Source: Clostridia bacterium (lineage in GTDB: Bacteria; Bacillota; Clostridia; Oscillospirales; Acutalibacteraceae). Taken from it: 64,000 bases of DNA. A program made the translations under genes and the position numbers. Location: NCBI GenBank assembly GCA_017621885.1, contig JAGASD010000048.1:71013-135012 (forward strand), written 5' to 3'. Of this stretch, positions 44,700-52,545 are shown piece by piece; the first letter of the stretch is position 1; every line of letters starts with the position of its first letter. The notes below the pieces were generated by a model. It was given only the letters and a program-made list of their open reading frames with translations. It made no database searches and was not told the origin of the DNA.

Positions 44700-45404
44700 G
44701 TGCTGTATGTAGTTTTAGCTTTGGGTCTTTGTGCGGTAATAATTTTTAGTATTAAAAGAAGACCAGATGTTGCCGTAAGCATAGTTACAATAAAGGGTAT
44801 TGCAAGCTTTTTGTTTATTCTTACAGGCTTGATCGCAATGACTGAAAATGCGGTTTTACCTAAATATATGGGGGCTTTGACAATTGCAGGTGCGTGCCTT
44901 GGTCTGATCGGGGATATTGTTCTGGATTTAAAATTTGTTTATCCCGATGACGGCAACAAATATTTGAAAATCGGTTTTATGAGCTTCCTGTTCGGACATT
45001 TGTTTTATTCTGCGTCTTTAATAACGGCTTACGGAATAAATAAGACAAATATCCTTTTCGGAGCAGTCGGATTTGCCGTTTGCTTTATCGGTGTTTTTAT
45101 TGCTGAAAGAATTCTTCCGGTTGATATGGGGAGGTTCAGGCTGATTACAGCAATTTATATTGGTGTTGTGGGTATTGCTGTAGGTCTTGCCGTAAGCTAT
45201 TCAATGGTTGAACATTCGGTGCATACACGTATGTTTGTTATTGCTATGATTGCTTTCCTTATTTCTGATTTCCTTCTTTCGGGTACATATTTCGGAATTA
45301 CTGAAAAAGACAGAAAAAATCAGCTTGCAATCACCTTGAATCATTTAACTTATTTTATCGCACAGTATCTTATTGTGCTATCACTTGCTTTTTATAAAGG
45401 ATAA
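44700..45404 (+). CDS. YhhN/TMEM86-family membrane protein
   Basis: About 234 residues with seven to eight hydrophobic helices. The LGLIGDIVLDL motif (about 73-83) and FLFGHLFYSASL (about 98-109) carry the Asp and His conserved in YhhN/TMEM86, a family that includes lysoplasmalogenases. Bacterial function is poorly defined. A GTG at 44685 gives five extra residues, but the GTG at 44700 has GTGAGG 9 nt before it. It heads a five-gene plus-strand run (yhhN, alaX, MBL, ygjP, ceramidase-like) with small gaps. Confidence 0.75.
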   Translation: MLYVVLALGLCAVIIFSIKRRPDVAVSIVTIKGIASFLFILTGLIAMTENAVLPKYMGALTIAGACLGLIGDIVLDLKFVYPDDGNKYLKIGFMSFLFGHLFYSASLITAYGINKTNILFGAVGFAVCFIGVFIAERILPVDMGRFRLITAIYIGVVGIAVGLAVSYSMVEHSVHTRMFVIAMIAFLISDFLLSGTYFGITEKDRKNQLAITLNHLTYFIAQYLIVLSLAFYKG

Positions 45405-45410
45405 ATTATT

Positions 45411-46562
45411 ATGACAGAAAAATTATTTTATGGGGATGCTTACATTAAGGATTTTAATGCAAGGGTCCTCTCTTGTGAAGAAGACGGAAAAAACTTTAAG
45501 ATTGTTTTAGATAAAACTGCATTTTTCCCTGAGGGCGGCGGTCAGAAGGCTGATGTCGGTTTTATTTCAGATGCTGTAATTTCCGATGTTCAGGAAATCG
45601 ACGGCAGAATTATCCATTTTGCCGATAAGCCATTAAACGTGGGTGAATGTTATGATTGCAGCATCAATTGGGATTTGAGATTTTCCCGTATGCAGAATCA
45701 TAGCGGTGAACACATCGTTTCGGGTATTGTTCATTCTCTCTTCGGTTACGATAACGTTGGTTTTCATATGGAGGATGACTACGTAACAGTTGATTTCAGC
45801 GGAGAGTTAAACAGAGAACAGCTTGATGCGGTTGAAGAAAAATCCAATTTTGCAGTATATTCTAATTACAAGATTAACTGTTATTTCCCTGACAGTGAAA
45901 GTCTTGATGAACTTGATTACAGGAGTAAGCTTGATCTTACGGAAAATGTAAGATTAGTTGAGATTGAAAATACGGATTTATGCGCTTGCTGCGCTCCTCA
46001 CGTTAAAATGACGGGTGAAATCGGAATAATAAAAATTCTCGATTTTATGCGTCATAGGGGTGGTGTGCGTATTGTTATGAAATGCGGTAGCGATGGACTA
46101 CACGATTACAGAAAAAAATATACATCTGTTTACGAAATCTCCAATCTTTTATCAGCAAAGCAGGATAATGTTTCATCTTATGTTGAAAATACCATGAATG
46201 AATTGGACAAGGTGCGCAAAGAGTTTTATGATTTTAAAATTTCCGTTGCCGAAAATGATAAAAATAATCTGATTGTTTCGGGCGATTGCGCATATTTGAT
46301 TTCCGGGAATTATGATGCTGAAATGATGCGTACAATTGCTAATTTCGGTATGGAAAGCAATCTAATCTGCCTCGTTTTTTCGGGAAACGATAATGATGGC
46401 TATTTTTATATTGCCGGCAGTAGTTCTTTGGATATGAAGAATGCTGCCAAAACAATTAATTCTGCTTTAAACGGCCGCGGCGGCGGAAGAGATACTATGA
46501 TTCAAGGTAAAGTAACCGCATCAAAGGAAAAAATTATTGATTTTATTGAAAACACTTATTGA
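45411..46562 (+). CDS. Alanyl-tRNA editing protein (AlaX type)
   Basis: A free-standing trans-editing hydrolase that deacylates Ser- or Gly-tRNA-Ala. The 383 residues show an AlaRS-like N-terminal beta barrel (FFPEGGGQ at 38-45), the zinc-site pair H97 and H101 in NHSGEH, and C193/C194 and H197 in the CACCAPH motif. A C-terminal coiled region and DHHA1-like end (GRGGGRDTMIQGKV near 357-370) follow. Its length fits the long AlaX-L class. It lies 6 nt after the yhhN-like gene. Function assignment is good. Confidence 0.9.
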   Translation: MTEKLFYGDAYIKDFNARVLSCEEDGKNFKIVLDKTAFFPEGGGQKADVGFISDAVISDVQEIDGRIIHFADKPLNVGECYDCSINWDLRFSRMQNHSGEHIVSGIVHSLFGYDNVGFHMEDDYVTVDFSGELNREQLDAVEEKSNFAVYSNYKINCYFPDSESLDELDYRSKLDLTENVRLVEIENTDLCACCAPHVKMTGEIGIIKILDFMRHRGGVRIVMKCGSDGLHDYRKKYTSVYEISNLLSAKQDNVSSYVENTMNELDKVRKEFYDFKISVAENDKNNLIVSGDCAYLISGNYDAEMMRTIANFGMESNLICLVFSGNDNDGYFYIAGSSSLDMKNAAKTINSALNGRGGGRDTMIQGKVTASKEKIIDFIENTY

Positions 46563-46584
46563 TGAATCGAGGTGACGTGGTTTT

Positions 46585-47892
46585 GTGGAAAGCTTAATCG
46601 AAAAATTACCGCTTAATATCAACAAGGAGTATTTGTGTTATCATTCCGGCAAAGGATGTGAGCTTGCATTATTTAAGGATGCGGGTGCGGAGCTGTTTTT
46701 TAAATATGTTGATGAGCTTGCAGAAAACTCATTTTCATTAGTTAATAAAAATACCATAGAAAATAATCTGTTTGCGTTTTTAAAAAAAGATAAAACAACC
46801 GTTTGTATCGGCTATTACACCTATAAAAATGAATTAAGGCTTGTTGTTGATACAGAGAGTGATTTTCCGCGTTTCGTTCCGAATGTAAACGTTTTACAAA
46901 AAACTGAAACCACATTCTGGCAATTTGAGGTAGACCATTCACTTATAGACTGCGGTATGTGTTACATTATGCGGTTGAGCACAGGCGCCTTTTTTATAAT
47001 TGACAGCCCTCACACGTATTCAATTAATGACTGCGAAAGAATACACGATTTTTTAAGAGAGAGAACTTCTGACGGTGAAAAAATACGTATTGCTGGTTGG
47101 TTTTTCTCTCACGGTCACGAGGATCACATTGCTCAGTTTATCAGCTATGTTGACTTTTTTTGCAAGGATACAGTTATAGATTGCCTTTATTTTAATCTAT
47201 GTCCTTTAGACCATCGCGACGGTGCGGATTGGATGGATTCACACAGAGGCTATTATAAGTTGTTCTACGGAGCACTTGAAAGACATCCTGAAATTCCCGT
47301 AATCAGATTACACACCGGTCAGACCTTCTACATAGATAATCTTAAAGTTGATGTATTGTGTTCACACGAGGATGTTTTTCCTGAGGATAACACGAATTTT
47401 AATGATTCTTCCGTTGTTATTATGCTTACTGCAGAAAATACAAAAATATTGATTCCCGGTGACGCCGGTCACGAAGAGAGCTATATTCTTGAGGGACGGT
47501 ATCCGGAGTACCTTAATGCTGATATAGTTCAATCTGCTCACCATGGACATTTTGGTACAACAGAAGATTTTTACAGGCTTGTTGATGCACGTGTTGTGCT
47601 GTTCCCTGTAACACAAATTATGTTTGATGGCGATTTTGACCGTTATGGTGCAAATAAGGTGGCAATTGATATTGCTGATGAATATCATATTGCTTCTAAC
47701 GGTACAGTTGAAATTCCGTTACCTTATAAAAACGGAAATATAAAGCATTATCCCGATGAAACCTTTGAAAGCTTTAAAGGTGTTTATGATTTGTGGGGGT
47801 ATGAATATTCTGCAGAATATAAAGAAAAACTGTACAAGGAATATCTTGCACGCGGCGGCAAAGAATTAGAGGAATATAAAAACGGTTTTTGA
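46585..47892 (+). CDS. Metallo-beta-lactamase-fold hydrolase with N-terminal extension
   Basis: 435 residues. Residues 1-120 form a divergent N-terminal region without a recognised fold; then an MBL core: ligand motif SHGHEDH at 175-181, a further aspartate in LIPGDAGHEE near 292-301, and a final histidine in SAHHGHFG near 317-324. The arrangement resembles ComEC/Rec2-like or RNase Z-like hydrolases, but no DNA-binding or membrane part is present. The start is GTG after GAGGTG. No substrate can be named; it travels with alaX and ygjP genes here. Confidence 0.8.
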   Translation: MESLIEKLPLNINKEYLCYHSGKGCELALFKDAGAELFFKYVDELAENSFSLVNKNTIENNLFAFLKKDKTTVCIGYYTYKNELRLVVDTESDFPRFVPNVNVLQKTETTFWQFEVDHSLIDCGMCYIMRLSTGAFFIIDSPHTYSINDCERIHDFLRERTSDGEKIRIAGWFFSHGHEDHIAQFISYVDFFCKDTVIDCLYFNLCPLDHRDGADWMDSHRGYYKLFYGALERHPEIPVIRLHTGQTFYIDNLKVDVLCSHEDVFPEDNTNFNDSSVVIMLTAENTKILIPGDAGHEESYILEGRYPEYLNADIVQSAHHGHFGTTEDFYRLVDARVVLFPVTQIMFDGDFDRYGANKVAIDIADEYHIASNGTVEIPLPYKNGNIKHYPDETFESFKGVYDLWGYEYSAEYKEKLYKEYLARGGKELEEYKNGF

Positions 47893-47893
47893 T

Positions 47894-48403
47894 ATGAAAT
47901 TCTCTTATGATGTTATTCGTTCGAAAAGAAAAACAATTTCTATAAGTGTTGACGCGGAGTGTAATATTACCGTGAGAGCACCTTTGAAAATGAGTGATAG
48001 AGAAATAGAGTCGTTTGTTTTTGAAAAGAAAAAATGGCTTGAAAAAGCGGTTGCCGAACAAATGCGCAAGTCAAAAAACACTAAAAGCTACTCGGAAGAG
48101 GAGATAAAGCTGCTTCGCCGCAAAGCAAAGGAGATTATACCGCAGAAGGTGGATTATTATTCAACAATTATGGGTGTAGAGCCTGCGGGAGTTAAAATTA
48201 ATTCTGCAAGGAAGAGGTATGGCTCTTGCTCGGGTACAAATTCGTTGAATTTTTCTTTGTTTTTAATGGACAAGGATGAACGCTTTATAGACTATGTTGT
48301 TGTTCACGAGCTTGCACATATTGTTCATCATAATCACAGTAAGGCTTTTTACGCATTTATTGAAAAGTTTATGCCGGATTATAAAGAACGAAGTAAATTA
48401 TAA
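47894..48403 (+). CDS. YgjP-like zinc metallopeptidase (DUF45)
   Basis: A 169-residue YgjP/UPF0235-type metallopeptidase: conserved SARKRYGSCS near 104-113, then the zinc motif HELAH at 138-142 with a third ligand H148 in HNHSKAFY. The WLM/SprT-like arrangement suggests a cytosolic protease, with substrates unknown. It begins 2 nt after the MBL gene's stop, so the two are probably translationally linked. Confidence 0.87.
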   Translation: MKFSYDVIRSKRKTISISVDAECNITVRAPLKMSDREIESFVFEKKKWLEKAVAEQMRKSKNTKSYSEEEIKLLRRKAKEIIPQKVDYYSTIMGVEPAGVKINSARKRYGSCSGTNSLNFSLFLMDKDERFIDYVVVHELAHIVHHNHSKAFYAFIEKFMPDYKERSKL

Positions 48404-48420
48404 AAAAGGGGAAAACAGTT

Positions 48421-49869
48421 ATGTCGGTTGTTTCAAAGCTTTTAACGGGTGTTGTTAAATCCCGAGGTAAGGCTAGTTTAAATAAAAGAGCACCTGTTCC
48501 TTTAAAGGAGGCCGTTGTAGATTTTATTTCAACCCCGGCTTCCGATAAATTCACTGTGGGCTTTTCAAGAAATTACGTGCTTCCGGATGATATTGAAAAA
48601 AGCAAATATTACATAGCGGGTTATGGTGAAAATAATCCTGCAAGAGGAGTTATAGATCCCCAATATGCCCACGCGGTTTATATTGATGATAACAGCGGCA
48701 GAGGCGGGGTTTTGCTGATTTCTCTTGATGTGGTTGGACTTTTGAACAAGGATGTTCAGAAAATTCGTAATATTCTTAAAGCTTTTTCAGAAAAGACCGG
48801 TTGCAGAAAAATCGATGTTTTTTCCACTCATAATCACGCAGGTATAGATACAATGGGAATATGGGGACCCTTGCCGTTTTCGGGTAAAAACAAAAAATTT
48901 ATGGATTTACTTTTTGAAGCGGTTAAAAAATCGGCTTATGAGGCATACGAATGCAGAAAAAAAGGGGATTTGTTTCTTGGTACAGTTGAAGTCCCCGATA
49001 TGCAGGAGGATATAAGAACACCTGTTGTTTATTCAAAAACTCTGACTCGTTTTCGATTTGTTCCCGATGATTCGGGTAATGAAATTTGGCTTCTGAATTT
49101 TGCTTCCCATTCTGAATCTTTACAAGGCTCAAACCACCTTGTCAGCGCTGATTTTCCCTGTTATTTGCGTGAAAAAATCCGTAAAACAACAAATGCGGAA
49201 ACCTTTTATACAGTCGGTGCAATCGGCGGTATGATCAGTATGGATATTCCGGATGAGGATTTGTTGAGAAAAGAACACAGACTGATTGAATCTACAAGGG
49301 ATATCGGGTACAAGCTTGCGGATTATGCAATGTCAATCGTTAATGATGTGAAGCTTGAACCGATTGTTAATTTTGCTTCAAAGGAGTTTTATGCAGACGT
49401 TGAAAATCCGGTGTTAACAATCGCTTGTGATATTGGAATTTTAACTGCTGAAAAATATGCGGATAAATCCTCACCTTTATTCTGGAAGCTTAAATCTGAA
49501 ATATCATATTATGAAATCGGCGGCAAAAAGATGCTGCTCATGCCTTGTGAATTGTTCCCTGAGCTTGCGTTCGGCGGTGCACTGAGTGCAGAAGAGTCTG
49601 CCTCGGGTAAAGGTCCGGAAGCAAATCCGCCTCTTCTGTGTGATATTGTGGGTGATAAAGATATATTGATTTTCGGGCTTGCTAATGATGAGCTCGGCTA
49701 CGTCTTACCGCCAAATGATTTTTGTCTTAATGAAAAATCACCCTATGTTGATAACGGCAGAGACAGACATAATCGTCGCCATTACGAAGAAACTAATTCT
49801 ATGGGGCCGAAAACCGCAGGAATTATTGCAAACACTGTAATAGAATTGATAAGTGCCGTAAAACAGTAA
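48421..49869 (+). CDS. Neutral/alkaline ceramidase-like protein, no signal peptide
   Basis: 482 residues matching the neutral ceramidase-like N-terminal domain family: GYGENNPARGVIDPQYAHAVYI (about 67-88), SLDVVGL near 101-107, the STHNHAG metal-site motif at 135-141, and NFASHSESLQG with a further histidine near 226-236. Characterised relatives hydrolyse the amide of ceramide, but related bacterial proteins also cover other amides. There is no Sec signal or membrane helix, so it appears cytosolic, unlike the secreted ceramidases. It follows ygjP after 17 nt; RBS AAAGGGG. Substrate uncertain. Confidence 0.8.
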   Translation: MSVVSKLLTGVVKSRGKASLNKRAPVPLKEAVVDFISTPASDKFTVGFSRNYVLPDDIEKSKYYIAGYGENNPARGVIDPQYAHAVYIDDNSGRGGVLLISLDVVGLLNKDVQKIRNILKAFSEKTGCRKIDVFSTHNHAGIDTMGIWGPLPFSGKNKKFMDLLFEAVKKSAYEAYECRKKGDLFLGTVEVPDMQEDIRTPVVYSKTLTRFRFVPDDSGNEIWLLNFASHSESLQGSNHLVSADFPCYLREKIRKTTNAETFYTVGAIGGMISMDIPDEDLLRKEHRLIESTRDIGYKLADYAMSIVNDVKLEPIVNFASKEFYADVENPVLTIACDIGILTAEKYADKSSPLFWKLKSEISYYEIGGKKMLLMPCELFPELAFGGALSAEESASGKGPEANPPLLCDIVGDKDILIFGLANDELGYVLPPNDFCLNEKSPYVDNGRDRHNRRHYEETNSMGPKTAGIIANTVIELISAVKQ

Positions 49870-49880
49870 AGAAGAATGAA

Positions 49881-49924
49881 AAAGACTTGTGTTGCGAAGG
49901 AAAATGCAACACAAGTCTTTTTGT
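49881..49924. terminator. Terminator between ceramidase-like gene and rnhA
   Basis: AAAGACTTGTGTTGC and GCAACACAAGTCTTT form a 15-bp perfect stem with a 10-nt loop and T-rich flank; it serves both convergent genes. Confidence 0.9.
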
Positions 49925-50361
49925 TATTTGAATTTATTACATTCCGCAACTGCCAATCTGTCGCATCGCTCGTTTTCGGGATGTTCGTTATGTCCTTTAA
50001 CCCAGGTGAAGGCAACATTGTGAACTTCAAGCAAATTTAATAATTCTTCCCATAAATCAGAGTTAAGTGCAGGTTTTTTGTCAGCTTTTCGCCAATTGTT
50101 ATTTTTCCAGGAATACACCCATCCCTTGGTAACAGATTCGTAAACGTATTTTGAGTCTGTTGTAACGTTAACTTCACAAGGGTATTTTAATGCTTTAAGA
50201 GCAGAAATAACCGCTGTTAATTCCATTCTGTTGTTTGTGGTGACTTTTTCACCACCGCTTAACTCTTTTTCTACGCCTGCAAATCTGAGAATGGCTCCCC
50301 ATCCGCCGGGTCCGGGATTGCCGCTGCAAGCGCCGTCTGTAAAAATTTCTACTTTTTTCAT
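49924..50361 (-). CDS. rnhA: Ribonuclease HI
   Basis: RNase HI cleaves the RNA strand of RNA-DNA hybrids. The 145-residue protein has all catalytic acidic residues: D9 in [12 protein letters not shown]47 in NRMELTA, D69 in TTDSKYV and D134 in ERCDRLA, plus H124 in [10 protein letters not shown]. It starts at an ATG with GAAAATG context and is divergent from the 50456 gene. Confidence 0.95.
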   Translation of the reverse strand: MKKVEIFTDGACSGNPGPGGWGAILRFAGVEKELSGGEKVTTNNRMELTAVISALKALKYPCEVNVTTDSKYVYESVTKGWVYSWKNNNWRKADKKPALNSDLWEELLNLLEVHNVAFTWVKGHNEHPENERCDRLAVAECNKFK

Positions 50362-50410
50362 TTTCGTTCATTTACTTTCAAAAAATATTTTTTACATATT
50401 AACATATTTT

Positions 50411-50439
50411 TTGAACAATTTAAAGATATAAATTATATT
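50411..50439 (+). promoter_or_regulatory. Promoter of the 50456 gene
   Basis: TTGAAC (50411-50416), 17-nt spacer, TATATT (50434-50439), 17 nt before the ATG. Confidence 0.6.
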
Positions 50440-50455
50440 TTTTCGGGGGAACAAT

Positions 50456-52417
50456 ATGCTTGCGGTAATAATTGACAAAAAGCGAACAGGTAATTGGAGT
50501 GAACGGGGAACGTTACTTAACTTATCGGTTTTTTCGGAAAATTTGTATACCCTGTTATTGAAAAGCATAATGCGTATTTCACCGGAAAGGATAATCGTTT
50601 TTTCTCAGAATGATATTAAAAACGTATTGTCAGACAAGGTCGATTTAATTGATAATGAAGATGATTTAATCGCTCTCTTTTCGTCCGAAGCAGAGGGGAT
50701 GTCTGCTATATTTTCGAGCTCTTTTTACATTGATATTAATGAAAAATTTATTTTCGATTTTATCACCGAAAAAAAAGAAATTAACGTTGTTTCTGATGAA
50801 TTTGAAATTATATGCAGTGTTTTAAAGAATAGAAAGGCTGCAAAAATATTGTCGGAAAATTACGGCTGTTCAAGAAAACTGCTCGATAATAACGCAGAGA
50901 AGCTTATATATAACGGATACAGCAAAAAATTAGATACTCCCTTGAATTATAAGGATTTCCTAACCGATATTCTGTACGGTAAAACATCTGTAAAATTACC
51001 TGAAATTGCACAGGGGGTGTATGCAGAAGACAAAATTCCCGAAGGGAATTTCACTATCATTCCGCCCGTTTATTTTGATGAACAGGTTCAGGTCGAGAAT
51101 GGGGCTGTAATAGGACCTGCATCAATTCTCGCGAAGGAGACGCTTGTTTCAAAAAAGTCAAATATAAAGAACAGCGTGCTGTTAAACGGGGTGTATATTT
51201 CATCTGATGTTTTTGTTGATGATGCATTACTGTGCGAAAACGTAAGCGTGAGAAAAGAATCAGTTGTTATGGGCGGCAGTGTGATCGGCTATAATTCAAC
51301 AATAGGTGAAGAAACTGTTATTGAAAACAATTCGTATATATTGCCTTATACAAAAGTTGACGAAAGAAAGCATCAGTATATTAACTTTAAAAAAGAAACC
51401 AATGAATCTCCGGCGGGCTTTTACGGCTACACGCCCGAAAAATCCGCGCTTTTAGGTGCCGCTGTAGGTAAGGTGTTTAATTGTCCGCTTGTTGCTGTGG
51501 CAAGTGATGGTGAATTAAATTCAACTGCTTTAAAATTAGGTTTGCTGGGCGGTCTTATAACAACCGGTGCAACCTGTTACGATTTCGGAAATACTTTTTT
51601 ATCATCCTTGCATTATTTTATGAGCTTTTGTGAATTGGAATGTGCAGTATTTGTCAGCGGTAACAGATTTGGTACGGTAATAACTGTTTTTACTAATCGC
51701 TCATATTCACTTACATCGTCGCAGTATTATAATATTAAGACGTTGATGCTGTCGGGGAAAATAGACAGATGTAGCTTTGGAGATTGTAAAAATATAAGAC
51801 AGATACACGGAATGTCACGTATGTATATTCAGAACCTTATTAAAGATTTTAATTCACCATTTGATTCTATGCCGATTTTTAAATGTGAAAACAAACGAAT
51901 CCTGAGTGTCGCTGAAATTGCCTCATCTAAGGTGGGGATTTCCTCCGGGAAAAATCCGATTGTGTTTAATCTAAACAGTGATGGCACAAAAGTGAGCGCT
52001 GAATACGCAGGTGTTATGTATTCTGACGGAAAACTCCGTGAAATTGTTGATTATTACGGTAATGACAGTTTTGCACCAAAGTTATGGGATTTTGATGCTG
52101 TTATTCTATGCTTTGAATTATTGCATATTTTAAAAATTAAAAATATTAGCTTAAAGCAGGCGGCTAAATCATTGCCGCGGTTTTATATTGCCGAAGGTGC
52201 ATTGAAATACAACGAATCCGTGTCTTCGCTAATAAACAGAATAGGCGGCAAGGGTAGGATAAAATACAAATCCGGAGACATATATATTGAAGACGGAGAT
52301 AATATAGCTGTGATTAACAAATCAAATGATGATTTGCGGATTATTGCTAAAGCTCTGAGCAGTGAAACCGCCGAAGAAATAGTGGGTGATATTCTAAAAA
52401 GCATTTCCGAAACGTAA
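50456..52417 (+). CDS. Degenerate sugar nucleotidyltransferase / left-handed beta-helix / phosphomannomutase-like protein
   Basis: 653 residues in three parts. Residues 1-170 occupy the place of a nucleotidyltransferase but lack the GxGTRLxP signature. Residues about 190-300 are hexapeptide (LbetaH) repeats (AVIGPASILAKE, SSDVFVDDALLC, GYNSTIGEETVI). Residues about 318-653 follow the alpha-D-phosphohexomutase plan (ASDGELNSTALKLGLLGGLITTG, YDFGNTFLSSLHY), but the catalytic phosphoserine motif TASHNP is replaced by SGNRFG at 401-406. It looks like a catalytically dead relative of GDP-mannose pyrophosphorylase-phosphomannomutase fusions. Monocistronic, ahead of RNase J. Regulatory or ligand-sensing use is conjecture. 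Confidence 0.7.
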   Translation: MLAVIIDKKRTGNWSERGTLLNLSVFSENLYTLLLKSIMRISPERIIVFSQNDIKNVLSDKVDLIDNEDDLIALFSSEAEGMSAIFSSSFYIDINEKFIFDFITEKKEINVVSDEFEIICSVLKNRKAAKILSENYGCSRKLLDNNAEKLIYNGYSKKLDTPLNYKDFLTDILYGKTSVKLPEIAQGVYAEDKIPEGNFTIIPPVYFDEQVQVENGAVIGPASILAKETLVSKKSNIKNSVLLNGVYISSDVFVDDALLCENVSVRKESVVMGGSVIGYNSTIGEETVIENNSYILPYTKVDERKHQYINFKKETNESPAGFYGYTPEKSALLGAAVGKVFNCPLVAVASDGELNSTALKLGLLGGLITTGATCYDFGNTFLSSLHYFMSFCELECAVFVSGNRFGTVITVFTNRSYSLTSSQYYNIKTLMLSGKIDRCSFGDCKNIRQIHGMSRMYIQNLIKDFNSPFDSMPIFKCENKRILSVAEIASSKVGISSGKNPIVFNLNSDGTKVSAEYAGVMYSDGKLREIVDYYGNDSFAPKLWDFDAVILCFELLHILKIKNISLKQAAKSLPRFYIAEGALKYNESVSSLINRIGGKGRIKYKSGDIYIEDGDNIAVINKSNDDLRIIAKALSSETAEEIVGDILKSISET

Positions 52418-52428
52418 ATTACCAACTC

Positions 52429-52457
52429 TTGACATTAAATGAGAATAATTGTATTAT
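52429..52457 (+). promoter_or_regulatory. Promoter of the rnj-gdpP-rplI-dnaB operon
   Basis: Consensus TTGACA (52429-52434), 17-nt spacer, TATTAT (52452-52457). The leader to 52546 is about 85 nt and contains a small GCCG...CGGC hairpin at 52484-52501. Confidence 0.8.
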
Positions 52458-52545
52458 ATATAAATGGAAAATAGGAGATTATGCCGTCATTTTTGTCGGC
52501 TTACATATATTTTGAGGACTATCATCTATGGATAGGAGTATTTTT

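Noticed and set aside
48423-48554. Minus-strand frame over the start of the ceramidase-like gene
   Set aside because: Shadow frame within a gene with a clear ribosome site and family motifs.
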